Source of the DNA: Chitinophagales bacterium
GTDB taxonomy: Bacteria > Bacteroidota > Bacteroidia > Chitinophagales > LD1
Length of the DNA stretch: 64,000 nucleotides
Assembly (NCBI GenBank): GCA_016787045.1
Contig: JAEUVA010000008.1
Location: 177,743-241,742 of the forward strand
Reading direction: 5' to 3'
Under the pieces are notes generated by a model. That model searched no databases. It saw only the letters and a list, made by a program, of their open reading frames with translations, and was not told where the DNA came from. A program made the translations under genes and the position numbers. Below, piece after piece: positions 1 through 7,673 of the stretch (positions are counted from its first letter, which is position 1; each line of letters starts with the position of its first letter).

Positions 1-497
1 AAAACTCTTCGGTCAGATATGGCCTTTAATATTGGCTCTACAAACTCTAACCCTTTGATGCGGTACGGCTTATCTAACTGAATATAATCTGCCTCCCCTC
101 TTACTTCTTTATTAATTTGAACCGTAGAAGCTATTTTCATAATAGCATCTTCAAACTCTCTGATAGCGGGTAAATGCTTGAATTGGTGAAGGATGCTGAT
201 GGCAAAATCTAATCCATGCAATTCGTCTGCAGTTACAGGTAAATTATTAATAGAGTAGTGCTCATCGGCATAGAAATATGCCTTTCCATACTTATCGTAC
301 TCTATAGGAGCATTAAAATTAAGTGCTTGATTGTAACGCATCTCCTGCAAATCGAGTTGCAAGGTTCGCTTACTCACCGGCTTGTCTAATTGTTCGCTAA
401 CATACTCCATCAAATCATTAAACGTAGGATTGGGCTTTCTGCGCAAACGCGCATCAATCAGTCGGTATCGGGTATATGCTTCGCGGTTGAGAGGCAC
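1..497 (-). CDS. WYL-domain-type transcriptional regulator (5' part; runs off the window)
   Basis: The reading frame starts at a GTG at 497 and stays open to base 1, giving the first 165 residues; the C-terminus lies outside. The opening, with RYRLIDARLRR followed by a KPVSKRTLQLDLQEMRY segment, looks like the N-terminal winged-helix part of the Bacteroidota WYL regulators (YafY-like), in which a DNA-binding domain precedes a ligand-sensing WYL domain. No in-frame ATG lies upstream before the frame runs into A/T-rich sequence, so GTG is the best start. It follows the Cys-rich membrane protein by 48 bp on the same strand and may be cotranscribed. The WYL domain itself is not visible here, so family membership rests on the N-terminal pattern and is an inference. 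Confidence 0.7.
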   Translation of the reverse strand, partial: MPLNREAYTRYRLIDARLRRKPNPTFNDLMEYVSEQLDKPVSKRTLQLDLQEMRYNQALNFNAPIEYDKYGKAYFYADEHYSINNLPVTADELHGLDFAISILHQFKHLPAIREFEDAIMKIASTVQINKEVRGEADYIQLDKPYRIKGLEFVEPILKAISDRRV

Positions 498-545
498 TTT
501 ATATATTAAAAATTAATATTGATGATGGAATACTAAAACCCTATA

Positions 546-1034
546 TCAATGTTTTTTACAACATTCTTTCTTGCCTTCACTTGAACAGTTACCTGATACT
601 TTGCCACAAACACTGGCTTTGCATTCCTCTTTACTGAATATGCACTTACCACGCAAGGCAACAATAGAGTCGCAGGCAGTTTTGCCCATAATGCTTTCGC
701 ACTTTTCTTTATCTAGCACACAGCTGTCACCTTCCATGTGGCACCCTGTCATTGTGCAGCCATTCATGCCACAACCCTGTTTTTCTGCGCCACCATATTT
801 ATGACAAGATGGCTTTTCTGCCCCACATTTTTCGCGCTCGCAAGTTTGCTTACAATCCTTTTTGCTTTTGCTCTTCAGCAATGAGTAGCTTGCGGTACCC
901 ACACTACCCAACGATAGGGCTATGACTAACCAAGCCAACAGAACATATACACCACTCAGGTATTCGCTTTTAGCTTTGATTAACAGATAAACCCCGGCCG
1001 CTAATGTTAAAACTGATAGAGATAATGCCACCAT
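546..1034 (-). CDS. Cysteine-rich membrane protein of unknown function
   Basis: 162 residues. Residues 1-20 and about 26-50 are hydrophobic and should form two membrane spans joined by a short charged loop. The remaining ~105 residues are hydrophilic, Lys-rich and contain 16 cysteines in irregular C-x2-5-C spacing, with a Met/His/Cys knot (GCGMNGCTMTGCHMEG) in the middle and a terminal CCKKH. I do not recognise the family. The composition suggests metal binding or a disulfide-rich soluble tail, but no established motif is visible. It is divergent from prfA and is followed on the same strand by the WYL-type regulator. It is translated from an ATG without a Shine-Dalgarno sequence, as usual in this phylum. 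Confidence 0.7.
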   Translation of the reverse strand: MVALSLSVLTLAAGVYLLIKAKSEYLSGVYVLLAWLVIALSLGSVGTASYSLLKSKSKKDCKQTCEREKCGAEKPSCHKYGGAEKQGCGMNGCTMTGCHMEGDSCVLDKEKCESIMGKTACDSIVALRGKCIFSKEECKASVCGKVSGNCSSEGKKECCKKH

Positions 1035-1151
1035 GTGTATGTTGATTTTTGGCGAATATATAACCTTTCCGATGCTGCCGAAACCTCTTGTAAGCCGAGT
1101 GCTAAACTCTGCTCTATTTACCTATTTTCGCCCCGCTAAAATACAAAGGCA

Positions 1152-2228
1152 GTGTTTGCACAGTTAGAAAATTTAAAGGGCAGATTTATTGAAGTGGGCA
1201 AAACGCTCAGCGATCCGGCTACGGTATCTGACATGAAACGTTTTACTCAATTAAATAAAGAATACCGTGAGTTAGAAAAAATTGTAAATGTATATGAGGC
1301 CTACAAATTAGTGTTAGGCAATATAGACACCAACAAAAACATACTTGAAACCGAAAAGGACGAAGAGTTTCGCGAAATGGCGAAAATGGACTTGTCTATG
1401 CAAGAGGCAGAAAAGCTAAAGATTGAGGAGGAGTTAAAACAACTTTTAGTACCTAAGGAACCGGAAGATGAGCGAAATGTTTTGTTAGAAATTCGTGCAG
1501 GTACAGGAGGAGATGAGGCCAGCTTGTTTGCCGGAGATTTGGCGCGGATGTACATGCGCTACTGCGAAACCCTTGGCTGGCAAGTGAGTATAGCCGATGC
1601 CAACGAAGGTACTGTAGGCGGTTTTAAAGAGGTAGTTTTAGATATTAAAGGCGAAAATGTATATGGTAAGCTGAAATTTGAGAGCGGTGTACATCGTGTG
1701 CAGCGAGTTCCTGAAACTGAAGCGAAAGGTCGGGTGCATACCTCAGCCGTAACTGTTGCCGTTTTACCCGAGGCCGATGAGGTAGATGTTCAAATTAATG
1801 AGAGTGATATTTCTATGGATGTGTTTCGCGCATCCGGTGCGGGTGGGCAACACGTAAACCGTACGGAGAGTGCTGTTCGCTTAACGCACATTCCTACAGG
1901 TACCATTGTGGCTTGTCAGCAAGAACGCAGCCAACACAAAAATCGTGAGCATGCCATGAAAATGCTCAAAACTAAAATATACGAAGCCGCAGTACGCAAG
2001 CACGAAGATGAAATAGCCGCCCGCAGAAAAACACTGGTAAGCACCGGTGACCGTTCAGCCAAAATACGCACCTACAACTTTCCGCAGGGCCGCATTACTG
2101 ACCACCGCATAAACATGAGTATGTATAACATGGATGCATTTATGAATGGCGAAATAAGCGATATGATTGAAGCGCTGTCTGTAGCCGAGCAAACCGAAAA
2201 ACTAAAAGAAGGAAATATTGCCTTCTAA
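1152..2228 (+). CDS. prfA: Peptide chain release factor 1 (RF1)
   Basis: 358 residues, full length for the family. RF1 recognises UAA and UAG stop codons on the ribosome and triggers peptidyl-tRNA hydrolysis in the cytoplasm. The catalytic GGQ is at residues 231-233 within GAGGQHVNRTESAVR. The codon-recognition tripeptide is PET (in RVPETEAKGR), of the P-x-T type that marks RF1 rather than the SPF of RF2. The start is a GTG at 1152; the encoded FAQLENLKGRF is the normal RF1 N-terminus, so this is not a truncation. The gene converges on the P450 gene with only 4 bp between the two stop codons, and no terminator hairpin fits between them. Confidence 0.97.
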   Translation: MFAQLENLKGRFIEVGKTLSDPATVSDMKRFTQLNKEYRELEKIVNVYEAYKLVLGNIDTNKNILETEKDEEFREMAKMDLSMQEAEKLKIEEELKQLLVPKEPEDERNVLLEIRAGTGGDEASLFAGDLARMYMRYCETLGWQVSIADANEGTVGGFKEVVLDIKGENVYGKLKFESGVHRVQRVPETEAKGRVHTSAVTVAVLPEADEVDVQINESDISMDVFRASGAGGQHVNRTESAVRLTHIPTGTIVACQQERSQHKNREHAMKMLKTKIYEAAVRKHEDEIAARRKTLVSTGDRSAKIRTYNFPQGRITDHRINMSMYNMDAFMNGEISDMIEALSVAEQTEKLKEGNIAF

Positions 2229-2232
2229 AAAA

Positions 2233-3609
2233 CTACCTGCGTTCCACCTTCATCATTAACCCATCTTTAGGTTTTAAGGTGATAAGCGGTTCCATATCTA
2301 CCTGAAAACCGGGTTTCAATCTAAATCTAAACTTTCTGTATAGTTGAATCAGAATCAATTGCATTTCTATCAACGCAAAGTTATTGCCAATACAAAGGCG
2401 AGGGCCACCGCCAAACGGGAAATAGACAAACCTATCTATCTTATTGCGCACTTCTGGAGCAAAACGCTCGGGTTTAAACTTTAGTGGTTCATCCCAATAT
2501 TTTTCACTGCGGTGATAATAGATAATAGGAATCAATACGTTTGTCCCCTTTTGTATGTGATAACCTCCCAGTGTATCATCCTCATAATTTCTGCGCCCCA
2601 CGCTCCAAGCCGGAGGAAACAGCCGCATGCTCTCATCAATCACCATACGCACGTACTGAAACTGCAATACATTATCAAAGGTTAACTCCACTCCGGCATC
2701 TAATTTTCCGTCAATCTCACATATCATTTTTTCTTCCGCCTCCGGATTTTGCGATAGAAGGTACAACATCCAGGTGAGCGCATTTGCGGAGGTTTCGTTA
2801 CCTGCAAGAAAAATCGTCATTACCTCATCACGCAATTGCTTATTATCCATGGCTTCACCGGTATCTTCATCGCGAGCATCTAAAAGCATGGATAGCAAAT
2901 CATCTTTAGAAACGCCTTCATTTCTTCGCTGATTAATGATTTCATAGATTATTGCATCCAGATTAGCTACAATCTTTTTCCATTTATGATTAAATGCAGT
3001 GGGAAAAACAGGGGGCAACTTAAATGGATCATTTAACCGCTCTATGGCCATTTCGTTGAGCGCCAAAATTTGTTGCCCGATGTATTCCGCCTTTTTATCA
3101 TCTATTCCGCTGCTAAAAATGGCTTTAGAGATAATATCAAGAGTTACAGTTGTCATTTCAGGCAACATATCGGTGTACACGCCCGATATTGCATAATGCT
3201 CAAATTTTTGAGCCAGTGCTGCAGATGTATCGCTCATCATTTTAGTGAGAGCAGCCAATTTCTGCTTATGAAAAGCCGGTTGTATGAGTTTGCGTTGCTG
3301 TTTCCAAAAATCGCCCTCGCTGGTGAGCAAGCCATTGCCCAGCATTAGCTTAAGCACATCATAAGCCAAGCTCTTGTGGTAATTTTTATTGTTATCTACA
3401 AGTATGTATCTGGCATATTCAGGGTTGGTAGCAATCACTACTTTATTGAACGGAAATGCAAGCGATACTAAATCGCCATACGTATCGGCAAAATCTGTAA
3501 TAGTTTCTACTGTGCGGTTTTTCAAGTACATAGCATGACCAAACAACCAATGTTTACCTTTTGGAAATGGTGGTGCTAACTTAGGAGCTATGGAGTTTGC
3601 TGTACTCAT
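2233..3609 (-). CDS. Cytochrome P450
   Basis: 458 residues from the ATG at 3609, which overlaps the lgt stop codon as ATGA; a longer frame upstream only reads into lgt. P450s are heme monooxygenases that insert one oxygen atom into organic substrates using electrons from a redox partner. The I-helix oxygen-activation motif AGNET is at 269-273, the K-helix ExxR is ESMR, and the heme-ligand loop FGGGPRLCIG places the proximal cysteine at C406. The overall look is that of soluble bacterial CYP4/CYP102-like enzymes, such as fatty-acid hydroxylases, but substrate cannot be inferred. There is no N-terminal anchor, and no fused or adjacent reductase or ferredoxin gene. Confidence 0.95.
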   Translation of the reverse strand: MSTANSIAPKLAPPFPKGKHWLFGHAMYLKNRTVETITDFADTYGDLVSLAFPFNKVVIATNPEYARYILVDNNKNYHKSLAYDVLKLMLGNGLLTSEGDFWKQQRKLIQPAFHKQKLAALTKMMSDTSAALAQKFEHYAISGVYTDMLPEMTTVTLDIISKAIFSSGIDDKKAEYIGQQILALNEMAIERLNDPFKLPPVFPTAFNHKWKKIVANLDAIIYEIINQRRNEGVSKDDLLSMLLDARDEDTGEAMDNKQLRDEVMTIFLAGNETSANALTWMLYLLSQNPEAEEKMICEIDGKLDAGVELTFDNVLQFQYVRMVIDESMRLFPPAWSVGRRNYEDDTLGGYHIQKGTNVLIPIIYYHRSEKYWDEPLKFKPERFAPEVRNKIDRFVYFPFGGGPRLCIGNNFALIEMQLILIQLYRKFRFRLKPGFQVDMEPLITLKPKDGLMMKVERR

Positions 3610-4862
3610 GATTTGCTTGCAGATAAAAGTAATGATTTGTTTTTCCTCCATAGCCAAATCATTCCGATGATGCCCACTAATACCATAATCATGGAAATGA
3701 CTTCACTCTGGCGAAACTCGCCACCCAATAAATGATAAGTATCACGGCCAGATAAATCGCGAAATTGCTCTATCACAAATCGTTGAATACCTATTAGTAT
3801 GGTAAAAGCAAAAAATAACAGAAACGGTACTTTGGTGAAACGTTTGCGCAACGACCATAAAATAAAAAAAATAGCCGTGCACATTAAAAACTCATAGATA
3901 GGAGTTGGGTATGCGGGTTGAGCTAATTGAAAACAGTGTTCTTCTATACAACCGGATATGGGCACTCCGCTATCAATAATGTTGTGCTCATAATAGTTGC
4001 TCCACATCCAATCGGGTAACCATCCCGGTTTAGTAGCTGTGTTAGTAATACCCCAATCACCATCACCACTTACATGGCAACCAATTCGGCCTATACCGTT
4101 AGCCAAAATAAAGCTAGGGGCTACCGAATCAAACAAATAACCGGTGTGTATTTTTTTCCAATACGCATAAACCGCAAATGCAACTCCGGCACATATCAAG
4201 CCGCCATATACAGAAAGACCACTAAACATGGAGCCAAGCGGATCGTTCCAAAAATTCTTGTAGTCATCGGGGTTTTCTAAAAAATTAAAAAGGTTAGACC
4301 CCATCACACCAAACACCGCAGCAAGTACAACTAAGTCGCCAATATTGTCGCTGGGCATGTTTTGCACCTTCTTAGTAACCGGTTGTGGCAGTTTCTCTTT
4401 ATTCTTAAAGTAATAGTACAACCCAGCAAAAAGAACACCGCCTAAAATACCGGTTATCCAATTGCCATATTGTAATATTGAAAATATTTTTGATAAAAAA
4501 TTATCTGAACCAGGAAGCATATACTCGGCCATGGTGAGTTGTTTGGTTCGCAGCATATCATGGTACGAAAAAACTCCGCCTACTTTGAACAACAGCAAAA
4601 ATCCAAACAAAAAATAGAGCGCGCAATCAAAATAGCGCGGTGCTTCGCCAAGAGTAATTTCTGCCTCCACTCCTCTCATTAAGCCCAGCCTTTCGCGCCT
4701 ACGCATTTCTAGAGCAGAAAGAGTGGCCGCAACCAAAAAACCCATAGCTACAAAAAAACCATAGCTAAAAATGGGTAAAAAACGAAAATCAAAACTTTCA
4801 CTTTGGCCAAATGTGATATATATCCAATCGGTAATTCTGGGGTAGCAGCGAAAAAGAAGCAT
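3606..4862 (-). CDS. lgt: Prolipoprotein diacylglyceryl transferase
   Basis: 418 residues from the ATG at 4862. Lgt is the inner-membrane enzyme that attaches diacylglycerol from phosphatidylglycerol to the lipobox cysteine of prolipoproteins. The Lgt signature is present: GLSVYGGLICAG, then a D-x2-AP helix and GRIGCHVSGDGDWG. At least six hydrophobic segments are seen. It is longer than enterobacterial Lgt because of an extended N-terminal region and an insertion after the signature, as is usual in Bacteroidota. A more distal start at 4952 would overlap the upstream glycosyltransferase and add a non-conserved segment. The 3' end overlaps the P450 start by 4 bp. Lipoproteins such as GldH elsewhere in the window would be its substrates. 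Confidence 0.93.
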   Translation of the reverse strand: MLLFRCYPRITDWIYITFGQSESFDFRFLPIFSYGFFVAMGFLVAATLSALEMRRRERLGLMRGVEAEITLGEAPRYFDCALYFLFGFLLLFKVGGVFSYHDMLRTKQLTMAEYMLPGSDNFLSKIFSILQYGNWITGILGGVLFAGLYYYFKNKEKLPQPVTKKVQNMPSDNIGDLVVLAAVFGVMGSNLFNFLENPDDYKNFWNDPLGSMFSGLSVYGGLICAGVAFAVYAYWKKIHTGYLFDSVAPSFILANGIGRIGCHVSGDGDWGITNTATKPGWLPDWMWSNYYEHNIIDSGVPISGCIEEHCFQLAQPAYPTPIYEFLMCTAIFFILWSLRKRFTKVPFLLFFAFTILIGIQRFVIEQFRDLSGRDTYHLLGGEFRQSEVISMIMVLVGIIGMIWLWRKNKSLLLSASKS

Positions 4863-4911
4863 AGGGTGTATTTCGTGGGCGAAGATGAAAAAATATGTAA
4901 GCACAAAAGGA

Positions 4912-5796
4912 TTAACTGCGTAACAATCGATAGTTTTTATACACACCAACACTTAGTCCAAACTCATCTTCTAACCACTTACGGAAGCGATACTTCCACT
5001 TCATTTTGCTTCTAGAGGTATCGTATTCAAAATGCCAATTCATACGTGCTATACGCTCTTTCATCACACTCGGATGTACCCCCCCAAACAATTGCAGCGC
5101 ATCTATTCCATCGTAATCATACTTACTTAAATCTATACTGCTGTATTTTTCTATTACCCATTCATCACTATGCCAGAGCTTATCCATTTCAATACTCTTA
5201 TTCATCATTAATTCGGGTGGTTTTACATGGCTGTAATGGTGAATCAGCCCACCCGAATTCAGTACATTTAACTTTTCATTGGGCTTTTTGCGAAAACCCA
5301 TAGAGTCTTTATAGCTAAAGATGTTTTTATTGTTTCTGATTATCCGTATTTCTTTTTTGTGCCAACGGTGCGAAGCAGCCGTATAATTGTAGCCGCCCCA
5401 AAAATGAATAAAGTCAAATAGCAACCCATCAACGTCTGTTCGTTGAAGTTTTTTTTTCATAGTTGACTCAACTGCATCTAGTGTGTTTTCGTGCACTATT
5501 TCATCGGCTTGTATATAAAAGCACCAGTCTGCATCTGCGCCAATAGCTTGAAATGCTTTATCTGTTTCTACCGCAAATGCTCGCCCGCCCTGCCTAAGCG
5601 TATCATCCCACTCTGTTTCTATTATTCTAACTTTTGCAGGATGTATATTGCGCACTAATTGTAGTGTTTCATCTTCGCTATTACCAACTGCTACTATTAC
5701 TTCATCGCAAAGTGGCAAAATAGAACGAATGGCCTCACTGATGGGGTAATCACATTTAACGGCATTTCGGATAAAACTAAAACCAACAACTTTCAT
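4912..5796 (-). CDS. Family 2 glycosyltransferase
   Basis: 294 residues from the ATG at 5796 (MKVVGFSFIRNAVKCDYP); an eight-residue longer version is possible. The N-terminal GT-A fold is recognisable from the first strand VVGFSFIRNA, the CDEVIVAVGNSEDET segment and an acidic DADWCFYIQADE stretch around residues 90-105 that fits the nucleotide-sugar/metal-binding region. The later half contains HRWHKKEIRIIRN and a GGLIHHYSHVK segment often seen in small GT2 proteins of Bacteroidota. There is no transmembrane segment, so it is probably a cytoplasmic enzyme transferring a sugar to an envelope glycan or lipid; donor and acceptor are unknown. It lies between the TPR kinase and lgt on one strand, with short gaps. 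Confidence 0.85.
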   Translation of the reverse strand: MKVVGFSFIRNAVKCDYPISEAIRSILPLCDEVIVAVGNSEDETLQLVRNIHPAKVRIIETEWDDTLRQGGRAFAVETDKAFQAIGADADWCFYIQADEIVHENTLDAVESTMKKKLQRTDVDGLLFDFIHFWGGYNYTAASHRWHKKEIRIIRNNKNIFSYKDSMGFRKKPNEKLNVLNSGGLIHHYSHVKPPELMMNKSIEMDKLWHSDEWVIEKYSSIDLSKYDYDGIDALQLFGGVHPSVMKERIARMNWHFEYDTSRSKMKWKYRFRKWLEDEFGLSVGVYKNYRLLRS

Positions 5797-5820
5797 TTGA
5801 TGTAATGTAATATTCAACAA

Positions 5821-7623
5821 TCAGGAAGTAAACGTTGGAAATTGTATTTTGAAAATACTGCCTGTGGGCGCATTGCTTTCTATCCAGATTTTACCTTTCA
5901 TTTTTTCAATAATATTTTTTACTGTGCTCAGACCAATACCCGTACCATCTGCACCACTTTCGTTTTCTACTCTAGAAAACATTTCAAATACTTTTTCGCG
6001 CTGATGTTCAGGTATTCCTACTCCATTATCAGCTACATTAATAAGCACATACCCTACCCCACCTTCAGCACTGATGTGTACAATTGGGGTATCGCTGGTG
6101 TTATACTTTAGCGCATTGGTAATCAGATTTTGAAAAACCTGCATCATCTGAATATCATCTCCCAAAATTACCGGCAAACTACCCACATGCACTTCTGCTT
6201 TCTTTTCTGCCATCAGTTTAGTCAGATTGTCTTTAACCTGAGCAAGTACTTTTTGTAAGTCAACCGGCCGGTATGTAATCTTCTCTCCTTTAGCCGCATT
6301 CAAAATCCGGGTAATCATTTCGTCCATCCGTTTACTGCCATCTACGGCAAATTCCAATAACTTTTTTTCGTCATCTGTTAGGCGATCGCGAATTTTTGTG
6401 GAAAGGATAGTCATATAGGCAGAGACCATTCTGAGTGGCTCGCGCAGGTCGTGCGAAGCGGTACGAGCATAGTTTTTTAAATCTTTGTTGAGCAATTCCA
6501 TTTGCTTGGCGTGTTGGCGCATTTCATCGTTCATCCGTTTAATGTAGTCTGCTTCTTCACGGGTGCGCAACTGCTTTTCGTGCTCTATTTTAAACACCGA
6601 CTCGAAGGTATGCTCCAACACTTCTTGATCTAAAAAAGCAATATCTAATTCTCTAAAATGATCGTATGCCTTTTTGTAATCGCCTTTGGCAGCAAAAATG
6701 GTGTAGTAAATATCATTGCGCACTTGCTTGTCAAAACTGTAAGGATACTTCTCTATCACCTTGTTCAGTTTATCAAGATATAAATCTGCTTCTTCGTTTT
6801 TCCCCATCAAATACAACAATCTGCACAAGGTGCTGTATGAATAGCTGCAACGCAACTCATTGCCCAATACTTCTCGAATCCTAACTGCGTTGCGAATGTA
6901 CGGTTCAGCAATATCATATTTACCTTTTTCTATATGTACAAACCCTATGTAATTATTCAAAATAGCGGTTTGCTCATTCTCCTCCACATCTTTAAACTCT
7001 TCTACCAGTTCGTAATACTGTGCCAGTGCTTCGTCTAACTTCCCTCGGTACAACATCAAGTTTGCAAGCGTCAATTTGGTGCGTCTTTGGTTGGCGCGAT
7101 GATTCATTAAACGGGCATAACTGAGTGCTTTTTCAATAAATGGTTGCGATATACCATGCAAGCCCATTTGTGTGTACATGACTCCCACGCTATAATTGAC
7201 CTGATCATGTAATGCATAGTACTCAGCACCTTTGCAAGCATCAGTTTCCAGTAGTTGCAGGCACTGCTGCAAATACTGATGCTCTTGCGGGTAATTGCGG
7301 ATAACATGGAAACAATTAGCAGCGTTCAGCAACACTTTAATGCGCCAAAAAAGAGATGGTATGTCTTCGCTTTGTGTAAGCGCAAGTTTGGCGTACTCTA
7401 ATGCTTTAAGGTGGTCTTGTACTATCTGGTACTGGTATTGTGAGAGCAATAGGTAGCAGCGGGTAGCTAGTTCTTCATCATCTAAATCTATGGCTCGTTG
7501 CAACAACTGAGATAAAGGCGAATCGCTGTTGAGTTGCTTCTTTTCTAACAAGCCCACATGCTCAACAATTTCTTGTTCTAACTTGTTTAAGGCCTGATCG
7601 TAAAGTGCGGAATCGCTTTCCAT
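5821..7623 (-). CDS. Soluble TPR-containing sensor histidine kinase
   Basis: 600 residues with no signal peptide or membrane span. Residues ~1-330 are helical repeats of TPR type (for example YNSVG-like helices, GKLDEALAQYYELVEEF, GKYDIAEPYIRNAVRIRE), a Bacteroidota arrangement in which TPRs act as the sensor or oligomerisation module. A coiled coil (~340-385) leads into the HisKA domain with the phospho-acceptor H391 in ASHDLREPLR. The HATPase domain has N-box NLITNALKYN, G1 DNGVGIP and G2 GTGIGLS, so it should be catalytically active. No response regulator is next to it, so the partner is unknown. It lies 50 bp downstream of the PorU-like gene on the same strand. Confidence 0.9.
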   Translation of the reverse strand: MESDSALYDQALNKLEQEIVEHVGLLEKKQLNSDSPLSQLLQRAIDLDDEELATRCYLLLSQYQYQIVQDHLKALEYAKLALTQSEDIPSLFWRIKVLLNAANCFHVIRNYPQEHQYLQQCLQLLETDACKGAEYYALHDQVNYSVGVMYTQMGLHGISQPFIEKALSYARLMNHRANQRRTKLTLANLMLYRGKLDEALAQYYELVEEFKDVEENEQTAILNNYIGFVHIEKGKYDIAEPYIRNAVRIREVLGNELRCSYSYSTLCRLLYLMGKNEEADLYLDKLNKVIEKYPYSFDKQVRNDIYYTIFAAKGDYKKAYDHFRELDIAFLDQEVLEHTFESVFKIEHEKQLRTREEADYIKRMNDEMRQHAKQMELLNKDLKNYARTASHDLREPLRMVSAYMTILSTKIRDRLTDDEKKLLEFAVDGSKRMDEMITRILNAAKGEKITYRPVDLQKVLAQVKDNLTKLMAEKKAEVHVGSLPVILGDDIQMMQVFQNLITNALKYNTSDTPIVHISAEGGVGYVLINVADNGVGIPEHQREKVFEMFSRVENESGADGTGIGLSTVKNIIEKMKGKIWIESNAPTGSIFKIQFPTFTS

Positions 7624-7673
7624 TGCAGCAAAAATAAATTTATTGTATGGGTGAAGTTGTAACAGGTAAATCC

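Noticed and set aside
1..497. WYL-type regulator as a sign of a defence island
   Set aside because: WYL proteins can regulate phage-defence genes, but only the N-terminal part is visible and the neighbours (Cys-rich membrane protein, prfA) are not defence genes.
3609..4952. Longer reading frames upstream of the lgt and P450 starts
   Set aside because: They overlap the preceding genes and encode no family-conserved residues; the ATGs at 4862 and 3609 fit better.
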